From contig JAGGNK010008226.1 of assembly GCA_017590115.1 (NCBI GenBank), forward strand, positions 5,416,283 through 5,480,282: a stretch of DNA of 64,000 nt. The letters run 5' to 3'. This DNA is from Montifringilla adamsi (lineage: Eukaryota; Chordata; Aves; Passeriformes; Passeridae). The position numbers were made by a program, and so were the translations under genes. Under the pieces are notes generated by a model, which was given only the letters and a program-made list of their open reading frames with translations, ran no database searches and had not been told where the DNA came from. Shown here one piece after another: positions 50,822 to 62,800 of this stretch; within the stretch, counting starts at the first letter, position 1, and every line of letters starts with the position of its first letter.

Positions 50822-50932
50822 GTGCCATGGAATGCCACAAAATGCCATGGAATGCCACAAAATGCCAGGAAGTGCCCTGAAATGCCAGGAAATGCCAGGA
50901 AATGCCAGGAAGTGCCAGGAAATGCCTCTCCC
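50822..50932. repeat. 10-bp minisatellite (AATGCCAGGA)n
   Basis: Eleven tandem 10-bp units of the form ATGCCATGGA, ATGCCACAAA, ATGCCAGGAA or GTGCCAGGAA. Variants are ordered, with the ATGG/ACAA types first and the AGGA type later. It lies 100 bp from LTR copy B. Confidence 0.95.
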
Positions 50933-51266
50933 ATGCCGAGGGATTGAGGTGCTGATCTGAGACCTGATGATTTCCCCACGTACACTCAGAGGAATTCCCA
51001 GTCTTTTGGCTTGTTCATTTTGTCCCCCCAAGTGTCACAAAGGTGCAGAATAAAAGCAAGCAGGTTGTCCCACAGCTTGTCCCAGCACAGGAACTTTGTG
51101 GAAGTGACACTGATGGAGGAGAGGGCTCTGCTGTGTGCTGACATCGTTGGGTTGAAAGATGCTTTCATGTGGTTTGGGAGAAATGCTGGGATGTTGCTGA
51201 AACTTGTGGTGGGAAGGTGGGAATTATATAGTATTATATAATCTATATTATTATAGAGAATTATAT

Positions 51267-51610
51267 AATCACAGAATGGTTTGGGTTGGAAGGGACCTTA
51301 AAGCTCATTTAGTTTCAACCCCTGCCATGGGCAGGGACACCTTCCACTGTCTCAGGTTGCTCCAAGCCCTGTCCAGCCTGGTCTTGGGCACTGCCAGGGA
51401 TCCAGGGGCAGCCACAGCAGCTCTGGGCACCCTGTGCCAGGGCCTGCCCACCCTCACAGGGAAGGATTTTTCTCCCAATATCCCATGCATTCCTGCCCTC
51501 TGGCAGTGGAAGCAATTCCTTGTGTCCTGTCACTCCAGGCCCCTGTCCAAAATCCCTCTCCAGCTTTTTTGCAGCTCCTTTTGGTGCTGGAAGGGGCTCT
51601 GAGGTCTCCT
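51267..51610 (-). mobile_element. CR1 LINE 3'-end fragment
   Basis: A full-length version of the locally common CR1 3' end: AATCACAGAATGGTTTGGGTTGGAAGGGACC through CAGCCTGGTCTTGGGCACTG to GGGGCTCTGAGGTCTCC. Confidence 0.9.
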
Positions 51611-52328
51611 CAGGGTCTCCATCTGAATTAAGGAATAAAAGTTAGGCAAATTATTTTACCCCCTCTGCCTCTATTTTCTTCTCTTTCCCATACTCTGGTT
51701 AAAATGCTTTAATTACAGAAGTCGGGAGATTTTTCCACAAATGAGGGAAAAATGGATCAATCTCAGGTTCAGAAATGAGGGGAGGAATCACAGCTGCCTT
51801 TTCAGAGGGCTGTGTTTGAACTGCAATCTCCTGCTTTCCCTGGCAGTGAAAATCCCCTCAGTAGATTGTGGCAAAGACCTCTGCTGAAAAAGGCTCAGTG
51901 AGATGCTGACTTCAATCTCTCTGCAGAACATTCAGACTTTTATGCAAAAAATCCCAACCAAAATGAGCTTTGAAACTTCTGCATGCAAATCCTCACCAAC
52001 TTAGGCTTTTACCCAGGGAAGAAACTTTTCCTTTCAGTCTGGCCATTGTTCTTTAGCCTGGATGACTTGTCATCTGAATTTTTTTTTTCCTTCAGAAACA
52101 TCAAAATCAAGTTCTTTTTTCCTATCTGTACCTTATATTCTAATATAAATTCTTTACTGGAATGATAAGCTGGCAGAATTCTGTCGTGGGACAAAGCCCA
52201 AGCAGCCCACAAGCAGAGTTGCCTTTACAGGCTTTGAACCAATTGCAAAAAAGAGAGAAAAAACTAGAAAATTTAACGGCGACACCCATTTTAATTTAAA
52301 AAAATGTTAATTGAATGAAAGATTATTC

Positions 52329-52495
52329 ACATGATTCCCCTTTCAGAGTGGATCAAAAGCATATTTAAAAATTAAAGAATTTGGATAAAATTGTCAAAAG
52401 CTGATATTCACTGGCTTTATATATCACTTTTTAAAAAAATCTTTAGAAAATTAGTATGGAACAAAATTTTCCTCTGAGTTTAAGAAGACTGTAAT
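52329..52495 (+). repeat. Short interspersed repeat, copy 1
   Basis: About 167 bp, beginning ACATGATTCC and ending AAGAAGACTGTAAT, matches 55885-56049 at about 90% identity in the same orientation. It contains no recognisable tRNA, CR1 or LTR feature and no poly(A) tail. No flanking duplication was seen for this copy. Confidence 0.85.
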
Positions 52496-53033
52496 GCAGG
52501 AAGTTATCATGGATTGACTCTCAAAGTCGCCTTCCCTGAAAAATGTTTATTCCATATTTGGCCACTTTTCACTCTTTGTCTGATTTCAGTCTCACAAAAC
52601 CAAGAACACAAAGTTGAGGGATGTTGTCTGGGACTTGGACAAGAAAAATAGATGAGAGAGTGTTTTTGATCTGCTCCAGTTAGAAATAAAGTGGATTGTT
52701 CTCTATTTTTTTAATTAATGTGTCTGAACAATTTCCACTCTTTGGGACAACACCAAGCCAGAAGTATTCAAAATGTTCCTAGTATCCAACAGGGTAATTC
52801 AAGTTGGGGTGTTCTATTTACTGTTCTCTTGGAGGAGCTGGAACTTTCTGGCTGCTTTGACTTTTCTTTACCCTCCCCACTGAGCAGTAAAGGATGAGTC
52901 TGAAATGAGTCTGGCAGATCCCAGCCAGGAGGGGAACACAAATATGTGGAGTAGGGAGCATTTAAAGGCAAAGATATCACAATTCACCAGGAACATGTCA
53001 CCAGTGCATTAATGGCAGAGGTTTTTCGATGGA

Positions 53034-53205
53034 ATAGGGTGCCCAGAGCAGCTGTGGCTGCCCCTGGATCCCTGGCAGTGCCCAAGGCCAGGTTGGACAC
53101 TGGGGCTTGGAGCACCCTGGGACAGTGGAAGGTGTCCCTGCCATGGCAGGGGTGGCACTGGATGGGATTTAAGGTCCCTTCCAACCCAAACCATTCCATA
53201 ATTCC
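53034..53205 (+). mobile_element. CR1 LINE 3'-end fragment, plus orientation
   Basis: GTGCCCAGAGCAGCTGTGGCTGCC through GGTCCCTTCCAACCCAAACCATTCC is the CR1 3' end in sense orientation, the same subfamily as the copy at 51267. Confidence 0.9.
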
Positions 53206-55884
53206 CAAGTTTTGTCTTCAGTCAGCTGCTGACTGTGATGAACAAGTCCCTTCTCATGGGTCTTCAAGAAGCACCACGATGCTTCTCCTTGTGTGGGAAT
53301 ATCCCTGAATTCAACCACTCTTGGTGTGGATACAAAAACACAGAGAATCAATAACACCCCCAGAACACACTCAAGAGGATAAACAGTAATTAAACTTTCT
53401 TTTCTTGAAGATCCCTGTTCATATTTTAGAAGGTAAATCCATGGTGGTTTCATCACACAGTATGTCCAAGGAAGGCAGAGATTTTTTATGTTAGAAAATG
53501 TATTTTGCTTACCCTGGTATTCTCAGGGTAAGGATTACCCTGGATCTGTTTGTTGTACATTCTGCTCTACAGGCTGGTCTCTGGTGGCTTCCTGAGGAGT
53601 ATGTTTTGTGAAATAAAAAGCTTTTTCTTTAAACAAACTGTGGCATGGCTTTTCATCCAGCTGACAAAACAAAACACAGAACATTTTCAGCAGTGTGTGG
53701 GAGTGGGTTTGGGGGGCTTCTGTTTACATGCAAGAATTACTTGAGGCAATGAATCAAATTGCTGACAACTTGTGTTGTCAGGACCCTACCATTTCTTTTT
53801 CTTTGTGTAATAATATTTACTCTCAAAGGACCTCCAACTGCAGCCTCAAAATGTCAGTATAAGAGAGAAATTTCACTTACAAGAAACAACAGACACTTCC
53901 TTTTTTCCCTTACCATGAGGCTGTGGTTTCTGCTTCAGATTACTTTCCTTAGTTCTCCCACTACGTTCATTTTTCTCCAGCAACTTCCATAAGGTTATTC
54001 CTCATATCTATCAGCATGAAAAAATGCACATTCCAAGACAGAAATATTATTAAAAAGCTTTTGCAAATCTCAAACCCAGCTCGTTTATTTTATTTAAATA
54101 AGAACAGATTTTTCTGAATTTGCTACCATTTCTTGGTAATAACCCATGGTACATTAATAAAATATGGTTTGTTGCTTGCAGTCAGTCTAGGCTTTGCAGA
54201 GGTTATCCCAGGAACAAAAAGCACATCCAGATATGTTCTTTAAGTGAAATAAAGAAAAATCTAAGAAGTTCAGCCCAGCAGAGAGGTTTCAGTGGCATTC
54301 CTCAATCTGTACAGGTTGGAATCCTGGTCCTGGTTGGTTCCCCTAAGAAAAGGAACCAAAGCCTTCCCCAGTTTGACCCCTGCAGTCTCTGAGGTGCCCA
54401 GCAGAAGATGCTGCTGTCTGTGGAGAGCAAGCCCATAGTGTGACACAGCATCCTGTGGTGTTACAGTGCTGCAGTCAATGACATATGTGCCATTGATTTC
54501 ATCTGGGTTTTCATCAAAAAAGAAGTAAAGTTAGTTAGTTTTTCCAATCAGTTTTCTGATTGGAAAAAAATTTAAGATGGTTAACCTTAAACACTAATAA
54601 AAAAGCTCATTATAAGGTGCCATGTTGAGTCCAGGCAATCTAAGCAAAGTCATTATGATGCAACCAAGGAAACATATCCAGTTTTAAAAATGGTAGAACC
54701 TGTGTTGTTGTTATTGCTATTATTGTTATGCCTGAAGGAAAGAGGGAACAAAAAGTAGAAAAGATCCTACTGTATTTTTTAATGTTCTCATGAGTCCTGA
54801 GTCACAGGTTTTTTTCTTCTCAGGTTAGAGCTTTAATAAGAGGATAATTTCCAAGTTGGCTGCATGTCAGGAGTATAACCTTTATCCTGCTTTTTAGAGC
54901 AATTAACACTTGGAAGGTTGTGATTATGTTATGTGCTATTCCACAGTAACTACTGCAGGAATTCCCAAAGAAAATATCCTCAAAACCCCACTGTTCTGTT
55001 TAACTAACTCATGTTCTATTTAACCAACTTGGAGTGAAACCATGGACTCAAAACTCCGGCTGTTCTGGTCCTGAACAGTTGGAAACTTCAAGTACTTTAT
55101 TTGCAGTTATTTGTGATTTTGTGGTGATTTAAATAAACAATTTCTCCATTACAAGGTCTCAGTCTGTAGCGAGGCAGAGTGGGGTCAGGCCTTGAAAGTG
55201 TTTTTCATTAGAAAAGAGATTTCAGCTCAGATTTTAATTTGAATTTTCTTTCTTAAATAAAAATTATATCAAAAAGTCACATATTGCTTGGGTAACACCT
55301 TGGAAATCAGTGAAACTGGTCCTATATTCAACAGCAACACAAACCCATGTTTCTGTGCTTGTTTCCAGCTGTAAAATGTCAGCTCTGCAAAGAGAGTAGA
55401 TCCACAGATCATTTTGTAGAGGGTTTTCACAGTTCAACCATGAAACAGAGCAAGGAGACAGGAAATTTCAAGAGGATGTGTTCAAATGTTGATTTCTTCC
55501 CTTTTTTTTTTTTTATTTAATATGTGTATTCTTTAATTTTTAAACCCGACTTCAAAATTTCTGACCATCTGACTTTATTCCTTTTATTCTCCACATAAGT
55601 CAAAGTTTAGAGAAGTATATGGCATTTTGTATAGAAAATATACGGAAATGTATGATGTAACTGATTATGGGAATTTGTGTTAAAGGGGGAAAAGAAGTGG
55701 CAAGAAAGGTTGGGACAAATAAGGAGGAGTTGGAGGAAATAAGAAGAGAAGGGCAGGAACAAAATGAGCTCTGTAATATTCTTAGGATATGGGAACATCC
55801 CCAAGGCTGGATCTCCAGCTGGCACAAATCTGTGGCTGTACATTGGTGTAAGCTCCCCAGTTCAACGTAGATAACTCAGGATTT

Positions 55885-56051
55885 ACATGATTCCACTTTC
55901 AGAGAGGATCAAAAGCATTAAAAATTACAAAACTTGAATAAGACTGTCAAAGGCTGATATTCACTGGCTTTATGTATCACTTTTTTAAAAAAATCTGTAG
56001 AAAATTACTATGTAACAAAATTTTCCTCTGAGTTTAAGAAGACTGTAATTG
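55885..56051 (+). repeat. Short interspersed repeat, copy 2, with 18-bp flanking duplication
   Basis: Second copy of the element at 52329. The left end of the homology coincides exactly with the end of an 18-bp direct repeat (55867-55884), and the right end stops within two bases of its partner (56052-56069). The two flanks, GTAGATAACTCAGGATTT and GTAGATAATTCAGGATTT, differ at one base. This marks the copy as an insertion rather than part of a larger duplication. Strand orientation is arbitrary. Confidence 0.85.
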
Positions 56052-58416
56052 GTAGATAATTCAGGATTTCTCTCTCAGACTCAGCACATCCCTCACCAGT
56101 TCCACCACCCTCCAGGAGGTTGCCTTGAGGGACTGGGAAGGAGCAGTGATAAAAATTAAAGTTTGGGGTTTAATGCATTGAAGCCCCCTGGCCAGTGCTG
56201 CTCCCTGAGGAGCTGTAAAGTCACTTGATTTGTGGTTTTGTCCCATTTTCTCCGTGAATGGTGTCCAACTCAACACAATGGCACCTGGAACTGTGACAGT
56301 GTCTCTCTGCACATTTCACTTCTCCCATACAATCACTGTTTTACAAAATTCATGCCTGTTTTCTTCCAAACTATCTGTGTCAGCCTCATTCTGCTTCCTT
56401 GAGCTTAGCAAAAGGAAAGAGTAACTTTTCTTGGAGAATGAACCAAAATAATATCAGATTTTATAAAGACAGTTCCAGTCCTGCCATCCAGAAAATGATA
56501 GCTTTATGTAACTGGGCAAGGGCTGGCTTTTGAGTAGAAACCATAATAAATGCATTAAATAAAACCATGTGGTTCTAATTGATTCAAGGCCTGCTCTATT
56601 TTCCTGTGTTGGCACTTCCTCCTCCTTTAGCTCAGCATAGATTTGGTATTTCCTGAGAGTCTCAGGTGCTAGAACAGAAAAGGCATTTTTTATTTAAATG
56701 GTGTTTGTCATGGTAAAAGCACAGAAATGTGTTATTTTAGGGTCAAAGCCTGAGCAGAATGTTGTGAAAATAGATGAATGCAAATGCTTGGCTTTTGAGG
56801 AACTCTACCTGAGCATCCGAATCACCTGCAGCAATAATGAGGTAAATAATGAGGCAATAATGAGGCCAATCCATGGTGTTTATTCACTGCCTCAGCTTCC
56901 AGTGTTTGCCTTGACCTGGCAGAGGGCTGGAGATCAGCCAGGCACCAGGAGTCACCCAGCACTCCCAGGAGCCAGCCTGGAGAACTGCCTGTGCCAGCCA
57001 TGGGAGATTTTATTACAGCTCACCTGGTAATGAATATTTTCTTTAGGGCTCTGTCAGCTGAACTTATTTAATGTGTAAGAGTCTCAACTTTCTTTTAAAA
57101 AGAGGTTCATTTTTAGCCTATGTGGCTGGGAAGGCAAACATGAAAATGAAGTAGGAAACAGGGAAATGCAAGTTTTAGAAAAAGCACTGTTTGATTTTAA
57201 TTAATCTCATATTTTGTGAGTTTGGACTTTGCATTTTCCAATACATGGCATTAGCAGCAGTTCACATGTTTTATACAATATTTTTTTCATTTAATTAAAC
57301 CAGAACGATCTGAAAGGATAGAATTTCTTATGTGACCAAATGGTTTTTAGAGACCTTCTTTTGCCTTGTAGACACACTGTGGTCCAAGAACAAAGAACCT
57401 TGTGCAGGAGTGCTCAGTAAAACTGACATTTTTCAGTACTGTACAGAATTAATGTCCTAGGGGTGCTTTGGCTGAATCCCATCCTCTGCAGAATCGTGTA
57501 GAGCTCAGCCCATGTCAGACTAGAGCTGGTGATGGACAAGATAAGGAAAGAGGAGAGCCCTGGCAGGCAGGAGCTGATTCTCTGTCCTCAGCTGTGGTAA
57601 ATCCACACATGGCCTGAAGGTGTGCACCTCTCTGATGGGCCACAGCTGACTCAGCTGCACTGATGTGGTATCAGCTGTATCCCCTCAGAAGGTGCCAAAG
57701 GCTCCTGATCCACAGCATTCCATCATCCAGTGCATCTCCCCGCCCCAGGGGAGGTAGCTGGGCATTCCCATTAAACCTGAGTGATAGAAACGGTCCTGGG
57801 GCTTTCTGCCCCCTGCTTCTTTGGGATTTCTCCCACCACCCCGTGGATCCAGACTGCAACTGTGGCTTTGACCAACTCTCATCAAAACTGCAACAAGTCT
57901 CATCACAAGGCTTACAGGTGGTGAGATCTTTCTGTTCCCATCCCTTCCTTCTTCTACATTTTCTCAAGTGATGTTCTTATGTTTTTATGTTGTCATATTC
58001 CTATGGATAACAACAACCCAAACAGCTCCATACCTGTTTTCCTGAACAACCCAATTTTTCTATTAAAAATTCTCCATGTGGATATTCATGAACACTGATT
58101 GTTCAGTGTCATTTCACTCTAATCCACCCCAAGGGCTCTATTAACAGCAGCCTGGGTCATTCTTGTCTTCTGGGATGGGGTAACCACCCTGCAGCTGACA
58201 ATTCCTCTCTACCAGTCTGTTAGCCCAACAAGCAGGGCCATGAGAAATGGAGGAATCTGAATAATTTCAAGGCTATTTGGGAAGGATAGAAAATAATGCA
58301 TAGGAATAAATGCAGCACTTGAGGCACCCTAGAGTATTTTAACAGCCCAAATCTCTCTTTTCTTAAAAGCTTGTAATTTTCTTAAAAGTTTGTAATTTTG
58401 GAAAATTACATTTTTA

Positions 58417-58562
58417 ATGGAATCACAGAATGTTTTGGGTTATGAGGGACATCAAAGCTCATGCTGTTCCAAGCCCCTGACATGGGCAGGCAAACCACCC
58501 ACTAGATCAGGTGCTCAGGACCCCATCCAGCCTGGCCTGGGACAGTTCCAGGGATGGGACAT
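58417..58562 (-). mobile_element. CR1 LINE 3'-end fragment
   Basis: ATGGAATCACAGAATGTTTTGGGTTATGAGGG and CCCATCCAGCCTGGCCTGGGACAG follow a CR1 3' end in reverse. Confidence 0.85.
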
Positions 58563-59867
58563 TGTATAACTAGACTTTCTGTTTAGATAGACTGAAGAAA
58601 CCTCACTACCAGCAGTATTTTTTGTCTATTGCTCTTGTAAAGAAAAAAATCTGTTATTTTCACTAGGGAGGTGGATGATGAGTACAAAGAGATCAAACCT
58701 TCTTTTACATTATTATGGCAAATTAAAATCCCCTGTTTATTATATAAGAGCTTCATCCTGGCAATTAAAAAGAACCCCAGAACAGCAAACATTTCTTTTA
58801 CTAATTTTGTTAAATAAGAAACTAGAAAAGACAGTTGGGTCATCAACTCCCATGCCATGAAATGCAAGGTTGCCATATAAATGGATGCTCAGACTAGGAG
58901 GGGCCCTAAAACCCCATCTGAGGTGACCTATCCCCCACACCCTGCACCACTTATCCCACAAACACATTCAGGAGCTCAACTCAAAGGTCACGTTGTGAAA
59001 TACCCCAGGGAGAAAGGAGGAGTGATGTAGGAAATTCCCAGTTACTTTTATTTCCTGCAAGAGCAACAGTATTGCTGTTGGATAAACTCCCAAATGGGTA
59101 TATAAATGTCCATAAATTTTGAGTAAATGCTTGATTTTCTTTTTTCCTTTTTTAATCTACTTTTCAGTTTTCCTGTGGACCAGCAATTTGTGATATTCTA
59201 GTCTTTTCTTATTTATGCATCTGGAAAGGCCTTGTTGATGAAACACCAAGATCCCAAGGCTGTATAAAATTTTGATGAGACATTTTCTTCCAGGGATGAG
59301 AAGATTGAACATTTCACCCCCAAAGTGCCTCTTTTGCTAGAACTAGGCCACTCCAGCCTTCTGACTCACACAGCCAAGACAGCAGCCCATGCCTGGAGCT
59401 TGGATTTGCTGGTCAGAACAAATTCCTGGTGTGAGGAATGCTCCTCCAGCAGTGGCCAAGCTCCTTCCCAGCCTCCAGCTGCTTCCCAGCAGGTGTTTTG
59501 GATGCACATCTGTTTGCCCAGGACCTGCTGAGCTGTGACCTGCCCTGGGTGGAACAAACACTGGAGAAAACAGCTGGGACTGGCTGCTCCTGCAAAGCAG
59601 GGCTCGTGGAGAGGAAAGGAAGTGTCTTTTCACCAAAAGAGGCACCCAGAGGAGGCCCAGTGCTTTGGAGAGCCTGTGTTGTTCTCTCCACGGGTGACTT
59701 TGGCATTGCCCCACCCTCTCCAGCTGTCCCACATTCCCTGCAGTGCACACCTGGCTGTGTCTGCAGGAGGGATGGATGTCCCTGCTGATGAGAATGTGGT
59801 GGCCCCATCTCCTGTCCAACATGAGGCTTGTGACACCCAGGCTTCTGCTCTGCTCTGCAAGGATGAG

Positions 59868-59899
59868 TTTCATTTCATTTCATTTCATTTCATTTTCAT
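59868..59899. repeat. (TTTCA)n microsatellite
   Basis: Five to six pentanucleotide units ending in TTTTCATG. Confidence 0.9.
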
Positions 59900-60276
59900 G
59901 CTAGAGCAATGGAAGGCAATTCTTTTCACAAATATATTCAATAAAATACAAAAACAAAATTGTAGATGCTGGGAATTGCTGCTGCTGCCCCTTACAGTCA
60001 TATTCAAATTGACTTTAAACATGTAAAATGATTTCTAAACTGCAATGAACAGCACTGCATGTACATTTTGGGCATCTGCATGTCCTACTGTGGCTCACCT
60101 AGAGATGCTTTTCTTGAATAATATTCTCAGGGCTTTGCATGTCAATGTGGGCATTTTCCTTGTCCTTAACATGGAGTAATTTAGAGGGATTGTAGTTCAG
60201 GGGAAAAAAATATTTCTACTTCAATATTCTTCCTGATGGGTTTTAAAATGCATGTGTTACCTGGGCAGTGCCCCTG

Positions 60277-60340
60277 ATCATGGTGGGGGATTGGAACTTG
60301 GTGGTTTTTGAGGTCCCTTCCACGTTTTGTGATTCCATGA
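60277..60340 (+). mobile_element. Short CR1 3' terminus
   Basis: ATGGTGGGGGATTGGAACTTGG, GAGGTCCCTTCCACG and GTGATTCCATGA match the CR1 3' terminus in sense orientation. Confidence 0.8.
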
Positions 60341-62741
60341 AAAAAACTTTGGCATTATGTAAGTGTTTGCATCTCCCTGACCTGCAAACCTGAGCCCTTT
60401 GTGTTGCATCTGCTCATTAAACCTGGGCTGGTGTGGAAATGCTTCAAGGCCAACCAGGAACCAGCCCAGCTTATTCTGGGAAATGGGTTCAATGGCAAAG
60501 CAGAAAATCTGCAGCATGTGTGTGGAAATTGGTTGCTCCAGGGAAAAGCAGGATAAATATGTTAGGAAACCCAGGCCTGGATGGGGCTAAAAAACAATGT
60601 GCATTTTTAACAATGTGCATGTTTCAAAGTATATAAAATATTTTTATAAGAAAAAAAAATTCAATATTTTCTTAGTTCTTGGACTTAATGACAACCAGTT
60701 TTTGGCTACCCTCACAAAGCTTTGTGAACAGCTCCATGTACCAAAACAATCTCAGGATATTGTTCAAGCTCCTTATTCTAATCAGTTACATTCCACATAT
60801 CCCCTTTTGCCTTGTCCTTTTAAAGCAACCAGAAAGCAAACACTGGGCTGGTTCCTTGCAGCAGAGGAATTTCTCCTCATGCCTGGATGCAAACCTGACC
60901 AAATTCTCTCCACTGTTCTTCAGCGTCACCTGGAGCCATTGTGGGTAGGTTGGATTACCTAGGTTAGCTTCTGGTTTTTGGGTTTTTTTTTTCCCCAGTT
61001 TATCTCATGAGACAAGGAACTTTTGGTGCTATTTTACTTCCAGTTTAGGTGTAAAGCCAAGGCAGCATGGCTGGTTTGCCTCCTGAGGCTTGCCAGCCTT
61101 GAGGGAAAGGCAAGGTGAGCCCAGGGCTGTTGTTAGAGGTTTCCTTGAGGTTTGAGGAGGCTGTGGGGATGACAAGTCCTTAAGGCTTTCTGAATCCCAA
61201 GGAAGCAGGGGTTAGCTGCAAGACCATAATTTCCTTCAGGTTTGGTGACTACAGCCATGAGCTGGGTCTATAGTTTGTGGGAAAATCCTTGATGCACCAA
61301 TCCTGGAAGTAAAGAAAATACAAAGACACGAAAAATGAAGAAAATGTATGGATCTTAAAAAAGTAGTCTTTGGAGCAGTAACAGATTTTTGAACACCCAC
61401 AGGTGAAGGCCCTTCAAATGTTAAAGATTTACAGTCTAAAATGACTGAGATACCTGCCAAGCCAGCAGTGAACAGTGAGAAAACATCTCCTGTTAGCTGG
61501 TTCTCTCTGCAGCTGAAGGACCAGATCACTCTGGCACATTTCTCTCAGATGTGCCTCAGTTTCTCTAAAATGAATCAGTTCATCCTCAACAGGGCTGCAC
61601 CTGGAGCCTTTCACCCCTCTCTGCCCTGAGTTCTCAGCTCTCCAGCACATCAATTCTTCAATATAAGTGCTAAAATTCCCAATTTGCTGCCTCTGGCAGC
61701 TGTCAACTTCAGCAAACCCTGCCTCCTGCAGTGCTGGCCACCTACAGCTCCTGCCTCCTGAGGTTTTATCATGCTCACAACCATTCACTTCTGCTAGTCC
61801 AAGTGCTTTGAACCTCCTGGCTTCAGAAGCTCAGGGGTTTGATTTCTTGCTGAATTGTTCTGTTTCAAAGCTCCTGCTGTGCTGCCTTTGCCCCCCAGCC
61901 TGTAATTCCAGAGCAAGAGGCACCTGCTGAGGTGTTCATTAGGTAATATTCACTTCTGTACAGAAGAAAGGGAAACTACTGAGAGCAGCCCAATGAAAAT
62001 GTATAAATTCAGCTCTTCTCAAATGCAGCAGTACAAAAGCTCAGGCATGGTTAGAATGACAGGACTGCTCTGCAGCACCACCTGCTGAAGTGAAATAATT
62101 TTTAATCCAGTTTTAGGAAGGCACATATTAACCATTGGAATAGGCCAGGCTTCCTGCTCATTTGGCTTTGGACTGGGAACAAATGTTCCAGGATTCGCCC
62201 TGGGCTGTATGACACAGCACTTCCAAGGACTGACTCACATTTGCCAGTTTGGTAGGAGTCATTTAAAATTTTTTTTCAGTCCAATAAACTTTTTTTTCAT
62301 GGATTAATAGGACTACTGAAGCAAAAAAATTCTCCAGCAGTGCTTGGTTTGGTAATATCACTGTGAGGCACCAGAGAACTTAGGAAATGCAGTTAATGAT
62401 TCCATGAATACTGAGCTGGCTGCTGAGTGTGCCACTGTCCCACGAGGAATTTTCAGTGGGGATCAATTGTTCATGGGTCCTTTTCCTGACATATCCTGAT
62501 ACAGGATAACTGAATATCCCACTGAAATTATAAATTCAGGGCTGGGCTTATGTTTGCCACTCGCAGCAAGGAACTGGGATTTTTATTTGGCACCTTCAAA
62601 ATGGCATTGAGGTTTGAGATGAGATTTGCACTCAGCAGCGTGGATCAGAGTGAGTTTAAGTTCCCCCAGTTCTGGTTGGCTCATGCAGGAGAAAGAAGTG
62701 GGATTATAATGCCACTGGCTCTGCGTGAGGAGCATCAATGC

Positions 62742-62800
62742 CATGAGGGGGGATTTGATGACCTTAAAGGTTTTTTCCAACATAAACAATTCCATGATTG
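62742..62800 (+). mobile_element. Short CR1 3' terminus
   Basis: GGGGGGATTTGATGACCTTAAAGGTTTTTTCCAACATAAACAATTCCATGATTG is a degraded CR1 3' terminus in sense orientation. Confidence 0.75.

Noticed and set aside
59343..60026. Overlapping frames of 116-176 codons on both strands
   Set aside because: Overlapping frames on both strands without similarity to anything known; moderately GC-rich DNA explains them.
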